Shown here piece after piece: positions 1 to 9,249 of a stretch of DNA of 38,218 nt (position 1 is its first letter; each line of letters begins with the position of its first letter). The stretch is from positions 1 through 38,218 of the forward strand of contig JAGRCP010000065.1 of the NCBI GenBank assembly GCA_020433455.1, read 5' to 3'. The position numbers were made by a program, and so were the translations under genes. A model generated the notes under the pieces. That model worked only from the letters and a program-made list of their open reading frames with translations. It made no database searches and was not told where the DNA came from. Origin of the DNA: Caldilineaceae bacterium. GTDB lineage: Bacteria; Chloroflexota; Anaerolineae; Caldilineales; Caldilineaceae.

Positions 1-90
1 CGATTTGAAATCGTCGAAACTCGAGCTCCAAGTTCATAAACGCCGTTAGCCGGCCGGATTGCTTGACTATAACCCGACCGACAAGGTAAC

Positions 91-738
91 ATGCCCCTAT
101 ACAAAATTGAGACAACGATGAAAGTTGCTATGTTCTCAGATATCGGACGTCGCCTTCTGGCAGGCCCCCTTCGCAAACTGACGCCCCTCCTTCAGGCAAC
201 GGGCATTTCACCCAACGGCCTGTCGGTAATCGGCTTTCTGCTTACGGCGCTGATCGCCTTGTTGCTGGCCCGAGGCTTTCTGGTTACGGGCGGCATTTTG
301 CTCGTGTTTGCGGCCTTTTTTGACACGCTGGACGGGGCCCTGGCCCGGGCAACAAACCAAAGTACGCCCTTCGGCGCATTTCTGGACAGCACGCTGGACC
401 GCTTCTCCGAGGGCGTTGTCTTTATTGCTCTGACTTATTACTATGCGAATTTAGGAGACCAGGCTCTTAACCTGACGCTCATCAGCGCGGCCCTGCTCGG
501 CTCGCTCATGGTCAGTTATGCCCGGGCCCGGGCGGAAGCGCTGGGCTACAGCGGGAAGGTCGGCCTCCTCCAGCGGCCCGAACGAATCGCGGTTCTGGTC
601 GTCGGTCTTATCGGCGGGTGGATGACCAGCGCATTGATCATTCTGGCGCTATTTGCCAACGTCACGGCAGTTCAACGCATTTTGGCCGTACGCCAGGAAG
701 CAAGCCGGGCGCTCGCCGATACCGGAGTTGACCAATAA
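91..738 (+). CDS. CDP-alcohol phosphatidyltransferase family protein (phospholipid head-group synthase)
   Basis: Integral membrane enzyme of the family that replaces CMP on a CDP-lipid with an alcohol such as inositol phosphate or glycerol phosphate. The complete family motif D-x2-D-G-x2-A-R-x8-G-x3-D-x3-D is visible: D78, D81-G82, A85-R86, G95, D99, D103. These aspartates bind the metal and the CDP. Hydrophobic segments lie at about residues 44-76, 108-135 and 165-195, as expected for the roughly 200-residue enzymes. The motif does not tell which alcohol is used; a phosphatidylinositol-phosphate or PgsA-like role is possible. The start is uncertain: ATG 91 has AAGGT upstream, but ATGs at 118 and 130 are also in frame and the protein begins naturally near MFSDIGRR (130). 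It stands alone before a hairpin-rich gap. Confidence 0.88.
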   Translation: MPLYKIETTMKVAMFSDIGRRLLAGPLRKLTPLLQATGISPNGLSVIGFLLTALIALLLARGFLVTGGILLVFAAFFDTLDGALARATNQSTPFGAFLDSTLDRFSEGVVFIALTYYYANLGDQALNLTLISAALLGSLMVSYARARAEALGYSGKVGLLQRPERIAVLVVGLIGGWMTSALIILALFANVTAVQRILAVRQEASRALADTGVDQ

Positions 739-773
739 AGCCTGCATGCAGGCTCGGCTGCAGGCCGCAGCCG
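739..773. terminator. Two adjacent hairpins after the phosphatidyltransferase gene
   Basis: A perfect 16-nt palindrome (739-754, AGCCTGCATGCAGGCT) begins immediately after the stop codon. It is followed by a 7-bp stem CGGCTGC/GCAGCCG (755-761 and 767-773) with a 5-nt loop. There is no T-tract, so this is a possible transcript 3' end rather than a classical intrinsic terminator. Confidence 0.45.
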
Positions 774-814
774 CATGCGTTCCAGTTATACATCCGGTTA
801 TATAACGCAAAACT

Positions 815-831
815 CCGGGAACATTTCCCGG
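815..831. promoter_or_regulatory. Inverted repeat CCGGGAA-N3-TTCCCGG
   Basis: A perfect 7-bp inverted repeat with a 3-nt spacer lies in the gap upstream of the sigma factor gene. It is either a small hairpin or a protein-binding site; the sequence does not decide which. Confidence 0.35.
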
Positions 832-859
832 CGGATTTGCGTATTTTTAAGCAGTTCAC

Positions 860-880
860 AACATAAGCGACGCTTATGTT
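860..880. promoter_or_regulatory. Operator-like 10-bp palindrome upstream of the sigma factor gene
   Basis: AACATAAGCG (860-869), a single A, then CGCTTATGTT (871-880) form a perfect 21-nt dyad. The one-base spacer favours a dimeric protein-binding site over an RNA hairpin. It lies 88 nt before the sigma factor start. A TTGACC at 888-893 could be a weak -35, but no convincing -10 follows. Confidence 0.45.
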
Positions 881-968
881 TGCTAACTTTTGACCATAAC
901 CCTCAGCACCCCTCAATTACACCAAATATTCCATTTCGCCGTAATTTTTTTAGCCCGGCGCCGTCAAT

Positions 969-1571
<603 letters not shown>

Positions 1572-1600
1572 AATAACGTGACAAACGTGACAGATATGCA

Positions 1601-3859
1601 ATGATGGCGGATAAGCCGCAACATCCCGAACCGAATAATCGGACCCACCAGCTTTTTGACCAGGCGGTTGAACGCTTGCTGGCCAATGAGCCCTTCGATC
1701 TCATCGTGGAGCAGGCGCCTGATGACCTGCAATACGAGCTGGCGGAATACCTGGAAGTCGTCCAGCTTATGCAGCGAGTGAGCGAGGAGCCTGCTCCCGC
1801 TCCCGCCAATCGGGCGGCGAATAAGGCGTCCTTTCTGGCGCAGGCCCGCACGATGCGCGAGCAGCCGGTCGCAGCCGCGAACGGCGCCCCGGCCCCCGTA
1901 GCGCAGCAACCCAGGCCCGCAACGCCGCCCGCGCCCCCTGGCTTGCTGGAGCGAATTTTCGGGGGTCTGACCCTGCGTTCGCCCATGCCCAGCTTGGCCG
2001 CGATTGCCTTACTCATGGTGGTGCTGCTGGGCGTGACCACTTCGGTACGCGCCGCGGTGGAAGACGCCCTGCCCGGCGATCGCGTCTATGCCGTAAAAGA
2101 AGCCGTACGCCGCCACGAGCTGGCCCTGGCTCCGCCTTCAGAAACCCAGGCCCTTGCCGCGGCCCAGGACGAAGATCGGGCGAACGATATTCAGCAAGCC
2201 GCCCACAATGCCGATTTAGGCGCAACCTTCATCCAGGAAGTCAGCGAGATGACCTTCATCAGCGACTCGCCCGGCGTCTATCAATTCGGTTCGGCCTGGG
2301 TCTCCAAATCATATCAGCCCGACCCGAATATCGAAGCCTACGTAAAAACAACGGTTATCGGAGATCTGCAACCTGGCGCACGGGTTGAGGTAACCTATCG
2401 CATCATTCCCGCCCAGAGCGCAACCAGCGGCAAGCCGCTGGTCCAGGGCGTGGAACTGCGGGTTATCGCACCGCCGCCGGCACCCACGGCCACGCCGCGC
2501 CGGCGCGCAACTGCAACGCCCATGCCCGCGATCGTTCCGCCCGCGGCAACCCAACAGCTAAGCCGCGCAACGCCCATCACCGAAGTGGCGGAGCCTACGG
2601 CGACGGCCCCTTACCGGCCCACGCCGATCCCGGCCTGCGTGCCAAATCCGCCTCCGGGCTGGGTGGCGTACATAGTAACCCGTTATGATCGGCTCATAGA
2701 CCTGGCCGGCGGCGATCCCATAGTCGCCGCCCAAATCATTCAGGTAAACTGCCTGCCGGAAGCCGGCATTATCGGCGGGATTACGCTTTATATTCCCGCC
2801 TATCCGGCCGCGCCCACGCCCGTCGCAACGCCGACCATTGTTCAACCGCCCGGCCCCCTGACGCCCATAGCGCAAACGCCCGCGGCAACGGCCACCATCC
2901 CGCCCGACATGACGCCCCTGGCCACCGCTACGCCGTCGCCCACTGACGACGGCGCCTCCGCGACCGCGACAAGCGAATCAACGGCCGGGCCGACCGATGA
3001 GCCCACGGCTGACGCCACCATGACGGCCGCGCCCACAGAGAAAGCTACAGAAGAAGTCATCGTCATCCCCGGCACGGGTACGCCCGGGGTTACGCCTGCC
3101 GTCACGGCCCAGGGGACGCCGCTGCCAGCGACTGTCGCAACCACAGAGGCAACCGTCACGCCCGCGCCCACCGCAGCGGGCACGACCGCGCCGACCGCAA
3201 CTCCGGTTCAGGCATCGCCAACACCCGCCGACGCTACCGCCATACCGGTCACGCCGACGCTGACGATTGAGGCAGGCACGCCGACGCCGCAACCGACAAG
3301 CGCGCCGGCCGAAACCGTCACCCCCGCGCCTGCAGAGACGACGCTGCCCACGGCCACAAGTGAAGGGACGCCCGCGACAGCAGTCGCTCCTGGAGTAACG
3401 CCGACCGGCGTAGCGTCATCCACGGTTGCCGCAACCCAGCCCACGGCAACCGGACCGCCGCCAGCGGCGACCGTCACCAGCGCGCCTACAACCGGCGCCA
3501 GCCCGCCTGTATCCACGCAGCCGGCCCAAGTTGCTACGCCAACTTCGCCACCGGCTGCAACGTTGATTCCGTCTCCGACCGCGCCGACAGAACCAACCAG
3601 TCCACCCGCGCCTACAAACCCGCCCGCTACGGCTATCAATCCGCCCGTAGTTCAGCCCACGGTCACCCAGGCGCCGCCAACCAGCCCGCCTGCCGCTACA
3701 AACCCGCCGCCCGCTACACAACCTCCAGCTACCCAGGCGCCGCCTATCAATCCGCCCACGGCCCAGCCGACGGCCACCCAGACTCCGCCGCCTGGCGACG
3801 ATGGCGGCAGCAGTCAGGCAACGCCTGTAACAGATCCGCCTCCGGACTCAAACGGATAA
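1601..3859 (+). CDS. Membrane-anchored LysM protein with long Pro/Thr/Ala-rich tail, candidate anti-sigma partner
   Basis: 752-residue protein read directly after the sigma gene. Visible layout: a cytoplasmic segment (about 1-60) resembling a short anti-sigma-like helical region; a Pro/Ala linker; one transmembrane segment (129-149); a short DUF5667-like stretch beginning ALPGDRVYAVKEAVRR (about 156-171); a beta-rich region 209-290 resembling DUF5666; a LysM-like module 344-401 flanked by two cysteines (C346, C384); then about 350 residues of Pro/Thr/Ala low complexity. LysM modules bind peptidoglycan glycans, so the outside part could sense or hold the cell wall. The anti-sigma role is inferred from gene order and topology, not from a recognised zinc-binding motif. 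Start choice: ATG 1601 or 1604, with no strong Shine-Dalgarno. The tail makes length and boundary comparisons unreliable. Confidence 0.75.
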   Translation: MMADKPQHPEPNNRTHQLFDQAVERLLANEPFDLIVEQAPDDLQYELAEYLEVVQLMQRVSEEPAPAPANRAANKASFLAQARTMREQPVAAANGAPAPVAQQPRPATPPAPPGLLERIFGGLTLRSPMPSLAAIALLMVVLLGVTTSVRAAVEDALPGDRVYAVKEAVRRHELALAPPSETQALAAAQDEDRANDIQQAAHNADLGATFIQEVSEMTFISDSPGVYQFGSAWVSKSYQPDPNIEAYVKTTVIGDLQPGARVEVTYRIIPAQSATSGKPLVQGVELRVIAPPPAPTATPRRRATATPMPAIVPPAATQQLSRATPITEVAEPTATAPYRPTPIPACVPNPPPGWVAYIVTRYDRLIDLAGGDPIVAAQIIQVNCLPEAGIIGGITLYIPAYPAAPTPVATPTIVQPPGPLTPIAQTPAATATIPPDMTPLATATPSPTDDGASATATSESTAGPTDEPTADATMTAAPTEKATEEVIVIPGTGTPGVTPAVTAQGTPLPATVATTEATVTPAPTAAGTTAPTATPVQASPTPADATAIPVTPTLTIEAGTPTPQPTSAPAETVTPAPAETTLPTATSEGTPATAVAPGVTPTGVASSTVAATQPTATGPPPAATVTSAPTTGASPPVSTQPAQVATPTSPPAATLIPSPTAPTEPTSPPAPTNPPATAINPPVVQPTVTQAPPTSPPAATNPPPATQPPATQAPPINPPTAQPTATQTPPPGDDGGSSQATPVTDPPPDSNG

Positions 3860-3981
3860 GCGGCAGAACGCAGATCAATGATGACTACTGCTGCCCCAAT
3901 TTGGTAATCCGAACGACCTCAGCGTAGAATAGGCATCTGCCGTTTCGTAGGCAGCCATGTTCCCAAAGCCGTCGGCGTGTA

Positions 3982-4009
3982 GCGCCCTCCCTTTGGGTGC
4001 ATATTTTTT
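3982..4009 (+). terminator. Intrinsic terminator
   Basis: Stem GCGCCC (3982-3987) with GGGTGC (3995-4000), 6 bp including one G-U pair and a 7-nt loop, followed by T6 at 4004-4009. It closes the sigma/LysM unit and sits about 65 nt before ffh. Confidence 0.65.
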
Positions 4010-4073
4010 ATTGGTTTGCCCGGATTGATAATCGGCAGCAAACCGAGTGAGGAGAGCGCAAGGAGACGCTTCC

Positions 4074-5435
4074 GTGTTTGAAACACTGTCGGAAAAGCTG
4101 CAAAACGTCTTTGACAATCTGGCCCGCCAGGGCAAGCTGTCCGAAGCCGACGTCAACGCGGCCATGCGCGAAGTCCGCCTGGCGCTGCTGGAAGCCGACG
4201 TCAACTTTAAGGTAGTCAAGGATTTCGTGGCCCGGGTGAAGGAACGCGCCATCGGGGCCGAGGTCATGAACAGCCTGACGCCCGCTCAACAGGTCGTCAA
4301 AATCGTTAACGAAGAGCTGATTGAGACCCTGGGCGAAGCCGCGCCCCTCAACACATCCGGCGCGCCGCCCCATGTGATCATGCTGGTCGGGCTTCAGGGC
4401 GCGGGCAAGACGACCATGGCCGCCAAGCTGGCCTTGCGCATGCGCAAAGACGGCCAGCGTCCGCTCCTGGTGGCCGCCGATATCTACCGGCCTGCCGCCA
4501 TCAAACAGCTCCAGATTCTGGGCGAGCAGATCGACGTACCCGTCCACAGCGAAGGAACGGAGACGCCCGCATCAACCATCGCCAAAAATTCGCTCAAGCT
4601 GGCCCGGGAAAAGGCTTACACCGCGGTGATTCTGGACACGGCCGGTCGCCTTCAGATCGACGACCAGATGATGCAGGAACTGGAACAGGTGCGCATGGTA
4701 AGCCGCCCGGCGGAAATCCTGCTGGTAGTTGACGCCATGACGGGCCAGGAAGCGGTAACGGTGGCCCAGGGCTTCAACGAGCGGGTGCCCATTACCGGCC
4801 TGGTCATGACCAAGATCGACGGTGACGCCCGGGGCGGAGCCGCCCTGAGCGTGCGCCAGGTTACCGGCGTGCCCATCAAGTTTCTGGGGACGGGCGAAAA
4901 ACTCCCCGACATCGAGCCGTTCCAGCCGGATCGACTGGCAAGCCGCATCCTGGGCATGGGCGATGTCCTGACGCTCATTGAGCGCGCGCAGGAAAACATG
5001 GACATGGATGATGCCGCCAATCTGGAGAAGAAACTCCAGGAGGGCGACTTCAACTTCGAGGACTTTTTGGATCAACTCAAGCAGATCAAGCGCATGGGTC
5101 CCATCGGCGATATCCTCTCCATGATTCCAGGCGCGGGCAAGATGATGAAGGGCATGGACGCCAACATGGCAGAGGATAACCTCAAGCGTACAGAAGCCAT
5201 CATCAACAGCATGACGTTGGAAGAACGCCGCCGCCCTGACGTCCTCAACGCCAGCCGCCGCCGGCGCATTGCAACGGGCAGCGGCACCAAGGTGGAGGAC
5301 GTTAATGCGCTGGTGAAGCAGTTCCGCGATATGCAAAAGATGATGAAGCAGATGGGCATCATGGGCGGCGGACGCAAGGGCAAGCGCCGCGGTCGCCGAG
5401 GCAACATGGGCGGCCTTATGGATATGTTTGGATAA
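4074..5435 (+). CDS. ffh: Signal recognition particle GTPase Ffh (SRP54)
   Basis: Protein core of the signal recognition particle, which binds signal sequences on nascent membrane proteins and delivers ribosomes to FtsY at the membrane. The N domain begins FETLSEKLQ. The G domain has GLQGAGKTT (G1), DTAGR (G3) and TKIDGDARGG (G4/closing loop). The methionine-rich M domain includes FNFEDFLDQLKQIKRMGPIGDILSMIPG and ends in the usual Met/Gly/Lys-rich tail. I chose GTG 4074 because AAGGAG (4060-4065) sits 8 nt upstream and the protein then begins V/M-FETLSEKLQ as in other Ffh proteins. The longer in-frame reading from 4047 adds nine unconserved residues. rpsP follows after 35 nt, a common neighbour of ffh. 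Confidence 0.98.
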   Translation: MFETLSEKLQNVFDNLARQGKLSEADVNAAMREVRLALLEADVNFKVVKDFVARVKERAIGAEVMNSLTPAQQVVKIVNEELIETLGEAAPLNTSGAPPHVIMLVGLQGAGKTTMAAKLALRMRKDGQRPLLVAADIYRPAAIKQLQILGEQIDVPVHSEGTETPASTIAKNSLKLAREKAYTAVILDTAGRLQIDDQMMQELEQVRMVSRPAEILLVVDAMTGQEAVTVAQGFNERVPITGLVMTKIDGDARGGAALSVRQVTGVPIKFLGTGEKLPDIEPFQPDRLASRILGMGDVLTLIERAQENMDMDDAANLEKKLQEGDFNFEDFLDQLKQIKRMGPIGDILSMIPGAGKMMKGMDANMAEDNLKRTEAIINSMTLEERRRPDVLNASRRRRIATGSGTKVEDVNALVKQFRDMQKMMKQMGIMGGGRKGKRRGRRGNMGGLMDMFG

Positions 5436-5470
5436 ACAAAGTTTTATAAAAGCTAAGGAGAAAATTCACA

Positions 5471-5899
5471 ATGGTTCGTATTCGCCTGCGCCGCATGGGC
5501 GCCAAAAAGAAGCCGTTTTACCGCGTCGTAGTCGCCGATCAGCGCTCGCCCCGGGACGGCCGCTTTATTGAGACCATCGGCACCTATAATCCTCTGACCC
5601 AGCCGGAGACGGTCGATCTCAAGCTGGATCGCGCGGCCCACTGGCTCAGCGTCGGCGCCCAGCCCACCGATGCCGTAGCTCGCCTGCTGCGGGACCGGAA
5701 CCTGCTGGATGAAAGCGGCAAGCCCATCCCCCTGAGCGAGGAAATCATGGCGGCCGAAGAAGAGAAAAAAGGCATACTCGAAACGGCCGCCGAAGCCGTC
5801 GAGGAAGTCGTAGAGGAAATTGAAGAAGCCGTTGAAAACGTGGTAGAAGACATTGAAGAAGCGGTCAAAGAATTGGTCAGCGGTGAGAAAGACGCCTAA
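5471..5899 (+). CDS. rpsP: 30S ribosomal protein S16 with acidic C-terminal extension
   Basis: Small-subunit ribosomal protein needed for 30S assembly. Residues 1-80 are a standard S16 ([21 protein letters not shown], then [14 protein letters not shown]). AAGGAG lies 9 nt before the ATG. Typical S16 is about 80-90 residues; this one has 142. The extra 50 residues are nearly all Glu, Ala, Val and Ile in a heptad-like pattern (for example [19 protein letters not shown]), predicting a long acidic amphipathic helix. The extension has no assigned function; it recalls the N-terminus of the S1-domain protein at 12299-13642. The gene overlaps the next by one base (TAATG), indicating translational coupling. 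Confidence 0.97.
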   Translation: MVRIRLRRMGAKKKPFYRVVVADQRSPRDGRFIETIGTYNPLTQPETVDLKLDRAAHWLSVGAQPTDAVARLLRDRNLLDESGKPIPLSEEIMAAEEEKKGILETAAEAVEEVVEEIEEAVENVVEDIEEAVKELVSGEKDA

Positions 5900-6138
5900 T
5901 GGAGACCCAATTGGAAGATTTGGTCCAATTTATCGCCGAGCAGTTGGTGGAGGAGCCGGAGGAAGTCAGCGTCTACAGCAAGCAGACCCGGCGCACCACC
6001 ATCCTCAAGTTGCGCACCGCGCCGGACGACACCGGCCGGGTCATCGGGCGTAATGGACGCGTCGCCAATGCCATGCGCTCTCTGCTCCAGGTAGCGGCGC
6101 GCAACAGCGACCACGCCGTTATTCTTGAGATCGACTGA
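5899..6138 (+). CDS. khpA: KH-domain RNA-binding protein (KhpA-like)
   Basis: 79-residue single KH-domain protein. The nucleic-acid-binding GxxG loop is seen as IGRNGRVANAMRSLL, with the flanking beta strand TILKLRTAPDDTGRVIG. In other bacteria this small KH protein, encoded between rpsP and rimM, binds many RNAs and works with KhpB/Jag in ribosome or cell-division related regulation. The start codon overlaps the rpsP stop, so the two are likely co-translated. Length and position match the family. The symbol rests on synteny plus the KH core. Confidence 0.92.
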   Translation: METQLEDLVQFIAEQLVEEPEEVSVYSKQTRRTTILKLRTAPDDTGRVIGRNGRVANAMRSLLQVAARNSDHAVILEID

Positions 6139-6168
6139 GGAGAATCGCGCGCGGACTGGACGGATGAT

Positions 6169-6231
6169 CAATCTCTTGGTCTCGCAATCTCTTTGTATGA
6201 CTCTTTGGACGAATTAGAGATTGGGAGATTG
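6169..6231. repeat. Structured spacer: CAATCTCT repeats and their inverse
   Basis: CAATCTCTT occurs at 6169 and again at 6185. The inverse AGAGATTG is at 6216-6223 and GAGATTG at 6225-6231. The 8-bp pair 6185-6192 with 6216-6223 can form a hairpin between khpA and rimM. There is no T-tract; an RNA processing or stability element is possible. Confidence 0.35.
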
Positions 6232-6263
6232 TCATTCCGCATTCTGCGTCGATTTCATCAATT

Positions 6264-6848
6264 ATGCCTTCTCCTTCATCAGACCGCGGCGTTACCCGTT
6301 ACACCTACCGCAACCGCACAGTCGAAGTGCCGGACGGCTATCTGATCGTAGGCAAAATTGTCGCGCCCCATGGATTAGGCGGCGAGCTGCGTGTCGAACT
6401 GCATACTGATTTTCCCGAACGTTTTGAACCAGGCATGACTTTTTTTGTGGGGGAAGAGCCGGCCCCCATGGTTCTGGCGACGGCGCGTCCGCATAAAGGT
6501 CACTTGCTGATCCGCTTTGAGGACGTGTACAATCGGGATGCGGCCGAAGCACTGCGGCAGGCCTGGATCTTTGTGCCGGAAGACGAAGCCGTCGAACTAG
6601 AAGAAGACGCCTATTTTGTCCACGATCTGGTGGGACTGACAGTCGTTACCGACGGGGGCGAAACGCTGGGAGAGCTGCGCGACGTCCTCTTCACGGGCGC
6701 GAACGAGGTTTACATTCTTGAGCCGGCGCCCGGCGTCAACAATGGCAAGGAAATCCTCCTGCCGGCCATTGCCCAGGTCGTGCGGGCGATTGATCTGGAA
6801 GCGGGCGTCATCACCGTTACGCTCATGGACGGGCTGCTGGAGACCTGA
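6264..6848 (+). CDS. rimM: 16S rRNA processing protein RimM
   Basis: Ribosome maturation factor that binds S19 and helps 30S head assembly. The N-terminal RimM barrel begins YLIVGKIVAPHGLGGELRVEL, the family hallmark with the GxHGLxGExRV pattern. The C-terminal PRC-barrel contains DLVGLTVVTDGGETLGEL and the closing LLPAIAQVVRAIDLEAGVITV. 194 residues is slightly above the usual 170-180, from a short N-terminal extension. ATG 6264 is the listed start; no strong Shine-Dalgarno is visible. It follows khpA after a 125-nt structured spacer. In many bacteria trmD and rplS come next; here dprA follows instead. Confidence 0.96.
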   Translation: MPSPSSDRGVTRYTYRNRTVEVPDGYLIVGKIVAPHGLGGELRVELHTDFPERFEPGMTFFVGEEPAPMVLATARPHKGHLLIRFEDVYNRDAAEALRQAWIFVPEDEAVELEEDAYFVHDLVGLTVVTDGGETLGELRDVLFTGANEVYILEPAPGVNNGKEILLPAIAQVVRAIDLEAGVITVTLMDGLLET

Positions 6849-6969
6849 ACTGGTCGCACTACGCAAACGCTGGTTTCTTTCCAGTGTAGCTCATCTGTAA
6901 GAACCATGGTTTCGTAACGCCTTTAATTTAGCAATGGATCGCCAACCGTATCCCCCGGAGGTTGCGTCG

Positions 6970-8049
6970 ATGGAAGAAAAAGCCTACTGGATCGCATTCA
7001 ATCAGGTACGCGGGATCGGACCGGCCCGCGTGGCCGGCCTGCTGGAGCAGTTCGGAACGCTGGAAGCCGCCTGGCATGCGCCCCTGCGTCGGCTTCAGCA
7101 GAGCCGCCTGGACCGCCGTGCGCTGGAGAATCTTCTCATCGCGCGGCGAAAGTTTGATCTGGACAAGGAATGGGAGCGCGTCTCAGCCAGCCGCGCCACG
7201 CTGCTCACCTGGTTGGATGATGAGTATCCGGCCAGATTGCGGGCCATTGATTCGCCGCCGCCCGTGCTCTATCTGGACGGCGCCCTGATGCCTCAGGATG
7301 ACTGGGCCGTGGGCATTGTGGGAACCCGACGGGCCAGCGTCTACGGCCGGGAGGTCGCTCGCCGACTGGCCGGCGAATTGGCCCGACAAGGCGTTACCGT
7401 GGCGAGCGGGCTGGCGCTGGGCGTTGACACGGTTGCGCACCAGGCAGCGTTGGAGGCCGGCGGGCGCACTATCGCCGTACTGGGCAGCGGCGTCGATTAT
7501 ATCTACCCTGCCCAGAACAAGCGCCTGGCCCAACAGATTCAGGAACAAGGCTGCATCATGAGTGAGTATGCGCTGGGCGTGCGGCCTGAGGCCAACAATT
7601 TCCCGCCCCGCAATCGCATCATCAGCGGCCTGAGTCGTGCGGTGGCGGTCATTGAGGCCGGCGAACAAAGCGGAGCGCTGATCACGGCCAAGTTTGCAGC
7701 GGAACAGGGACGCGACGTCTTCGCCGTTCCCGGCAACATTTTGCACCCCGGCAGTGCGGGCTGCAATCGGCTGATTCAAACCGGAGCCATCCCCCTCCTC
7801 TCTGTTGATGATGTGCTGGAACAGCTGGACATGGAGCGGATGCTGGAGCAGCGGACGGTCAAGCAGTACATACCCGATGATCCGCTGGAAGCCGCGCTGC
7901 TGGAACAGATCTCAGGCCAACCGCAACATATTGATGAACTTGTACGTCAACTCACGCTACCCGCTGCTCAAATCAGCAGCCTGTTGGCCATCATGGAACT
8001 CAAAGGACTCATTCGGCAGGTTAGCGCAATGCACTATGTCCGCGCATGA
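6970..8049 (+). CDS. dprA: DNA-processing protein DprA (Smf)
   Basis: Binds incoming single-stranded DNA and loads RecA during natural transformation. The Rossmann-like core is clear: VGIVGTRRASVYGREVA, then VTVASGLALGVDTVAHQAAL, VLGSGVDYIYPAQN, FPPRNRIISGLSRAVAVIEAGEQSGALITAKFAAEQGRDVFAVPGN. An N-terminal helix-hairpin-helix-like part (about 5-60) precedes it, and a C-terminal winged-helix-like part (about residues 295-359) follows. ATG 6970 was chosen because GGAGG (6957-6961) is 8 nt upstream; the longer reading from 6934 would put this Shine-Dalgarno inside the gene. Presence of dprA does not by itself prove competence. Confidence 0.96.
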   Translation: MEEKAYWIAFNQVRGIGPARVAGLLEQFGTLEAAWHAPLRRLQQSRLDRRALENLLIARRKFDLDKEWERVSASRATLLTWLDDEYPARLRAIDSPPPVLYLDGALMPQDDWAVGIVGTRRASVYGREVARRLAGELARQGVTVASGLALGVDTVAHQAALEAGGRTIAVLGSGVDYIYPAQNKRLAQQIQEQGCIMSEYALGVRPEANNFPPRNRIISGLSRAVAVIEAGEQSGALITAKFAAEQGRDVFAVPGNILHPGSAGCNRLIQTGAIPLLSVDDVLEQLDMERMLEQRTVKQYIPDDPLEAALLEQISGQPQHIDELVRQLTLPAAQISSLLAIMELKGLIRQVSAMHYVRA

Positions 8050-8119
8050 ATGTGGACGAGCGTGACTGTCAACTACGGCTCTGATGAGCCGCCACAGAAA
8101 GGGACCGGAGAGAAACCAG

Positions 8120-9214
8120 ATGAGCATTCCGCACCTTTACGCCGCGATTCTTGCCGGCGGTCGAGGCACGCGTTTATGGCCCCACAGCCGGGCTAATCAC
8201 CCAAAACAATTCGCCGACATTACCGGCAGCGGTCGCACGCTGATCCAAGCGACCGCCGATCGATTGGACGGCCTGGTCACCGACGATGCACTCTATGTCA
8301 TCACCGGAGCTGACTATGCCGAGCTGACGGCCCAACAGCTGCCACAGATGCCGCCCGCCAACATTCTGGCGGAGCCCAGCGGCCGCAATACCGCCCCGGC
8401 CATCGGCCTGGCCTGCATTCAGCTCCAGCAACGCGACCCCGATGCGATTATTGCCGTGTTTTCCGCCGATCACGCCATCCCCCAAACCGCCGTATTTCAG
8501 ACTGCCGTCACCCAGAGCGTAGAAGCCGCGCGCGCCGGCTACCTGACCATCTTGGGCATCGAGCCCACTGAACCCCACACGGGCTATGGCTACATCAAAC
8601 GCAATGAGTTGATTCGGGCGGGGGCAGGGGAAACGCCGGACATCTTCACCGTCGAGCGCTTTTTAGAGAAGCCCGCCCGCAGCAAGGCGGAGGCGCTTTT
8701 GGAAGAAGGCGGCTACTATTGGAACGGCGGCATCTTCATTAGCCGCGTCGACGTGATGCTGAATGAGATGGCGCGTCAAATGCCGGACATGCACGCTACG
8801 CTTCAGACCATCGGCGCTGCCGCGGACGGACCAAACGCGCAAGTCGTCCTGGAAGAAGAATGGCAAAAAATGCCCAACACCAGCATCGATTACGGTATTC
8901 TGGAACATGCCGAGAAGGTTGCAGTTGTACCCTTAAACGCCGGTTGGAGCGACGTGGGCAGTTGGGATGCGCTGGGGAGACTGCTAACGGGGGATCAGGA
9001 CGGCAATGTTATTATCAACAGCGATCTCACCGCTATCGAAAGTCACAACAACATCATCTACGGCAATCGACGCAAGATCGCAACCATAGGCGTGGATGAC
9101 ATGGTCATCGTGGATACCGGCGACGCACTTCTGATCGGCCGCCGCAATCAGATGCAGAAGGTCAAAGATGTGGTGGACGCCTTAAAAAATAACGCCCGGT
9201 CCGATCTGCTTTAA
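8120..9214 (+). CDS. manC: Mannose-1-phosphate guanylyltransferase
   Basis: Makes GDP-mannose from mannose-1-phosphate and GTP for polysaccharide and glycan synthesis. The nucleotidyltransferase signature LAGGRGTRLWPHSR followed by PKQF is at about residues 11-31. FSADH, TGYGYIK, the EKP segment (VERFLEKPARSKAE) and YYWNGGIF are all typical of the GDP-mannose branch. 364 residues fits the single-domain enzymes without the isomerase domain. ATG 8120 is preferred because GGAG (8107-8110) lies 9 nt before it; ATG 8084 adds 12 unconserved residues. The next gene starts 35 nt downstream on the same strand. Confidence 0.93.
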   Translation: MSIPHLYAAILAGGRGTRLWPHSRANHPKQFADITGSGRTLIQATADRLDGLVTDDALYVITGADYAELTAQQLPQMPPANILAEPSGRNTAPAIGLACIQLQQRDPDAIIAVFSADHAIPQTAVFQTAVTQSVEAARAGYLTILGIEPTEPHTGYGYIKRNELIRAGAGETPDIFTVERFLEKPARSKAEALLEEGGYYWNGGIFISRVDVMLNEMARQMPDMHATLQTIGAAADGPNAQVVLEEEWQKMPNTSIDYGILEHAEKVAVVPLNAGWSDVGSWDALGRLLTGDQDGNVIINSDLTAIESHNNIIYGNRRKIATIGVDDMVIVDTGDALLIGRRNQMQKVKDVVDALKNNARSDLL

Positions 9215-9249
9215 CGCAAACAGCTCAGCGCCACCCGGAGGAGAGCCTG

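Noticed and set aside
1-90. Palindrome CGATTTGAAATCG at the window start and a TATAAC at 68-73 as promoter of the first gene
   Set aside because: The palindrome is short and at the edge; no acceptable -35 lies at the right distance from TATAAC.
2842-3850. Possible tandem DNA repeat or minisatellite
   Set aside because: The repetition comes from Pro/Thr/Ala codon use in the LysM protein tail; no fixed-length DNA unit recurs.
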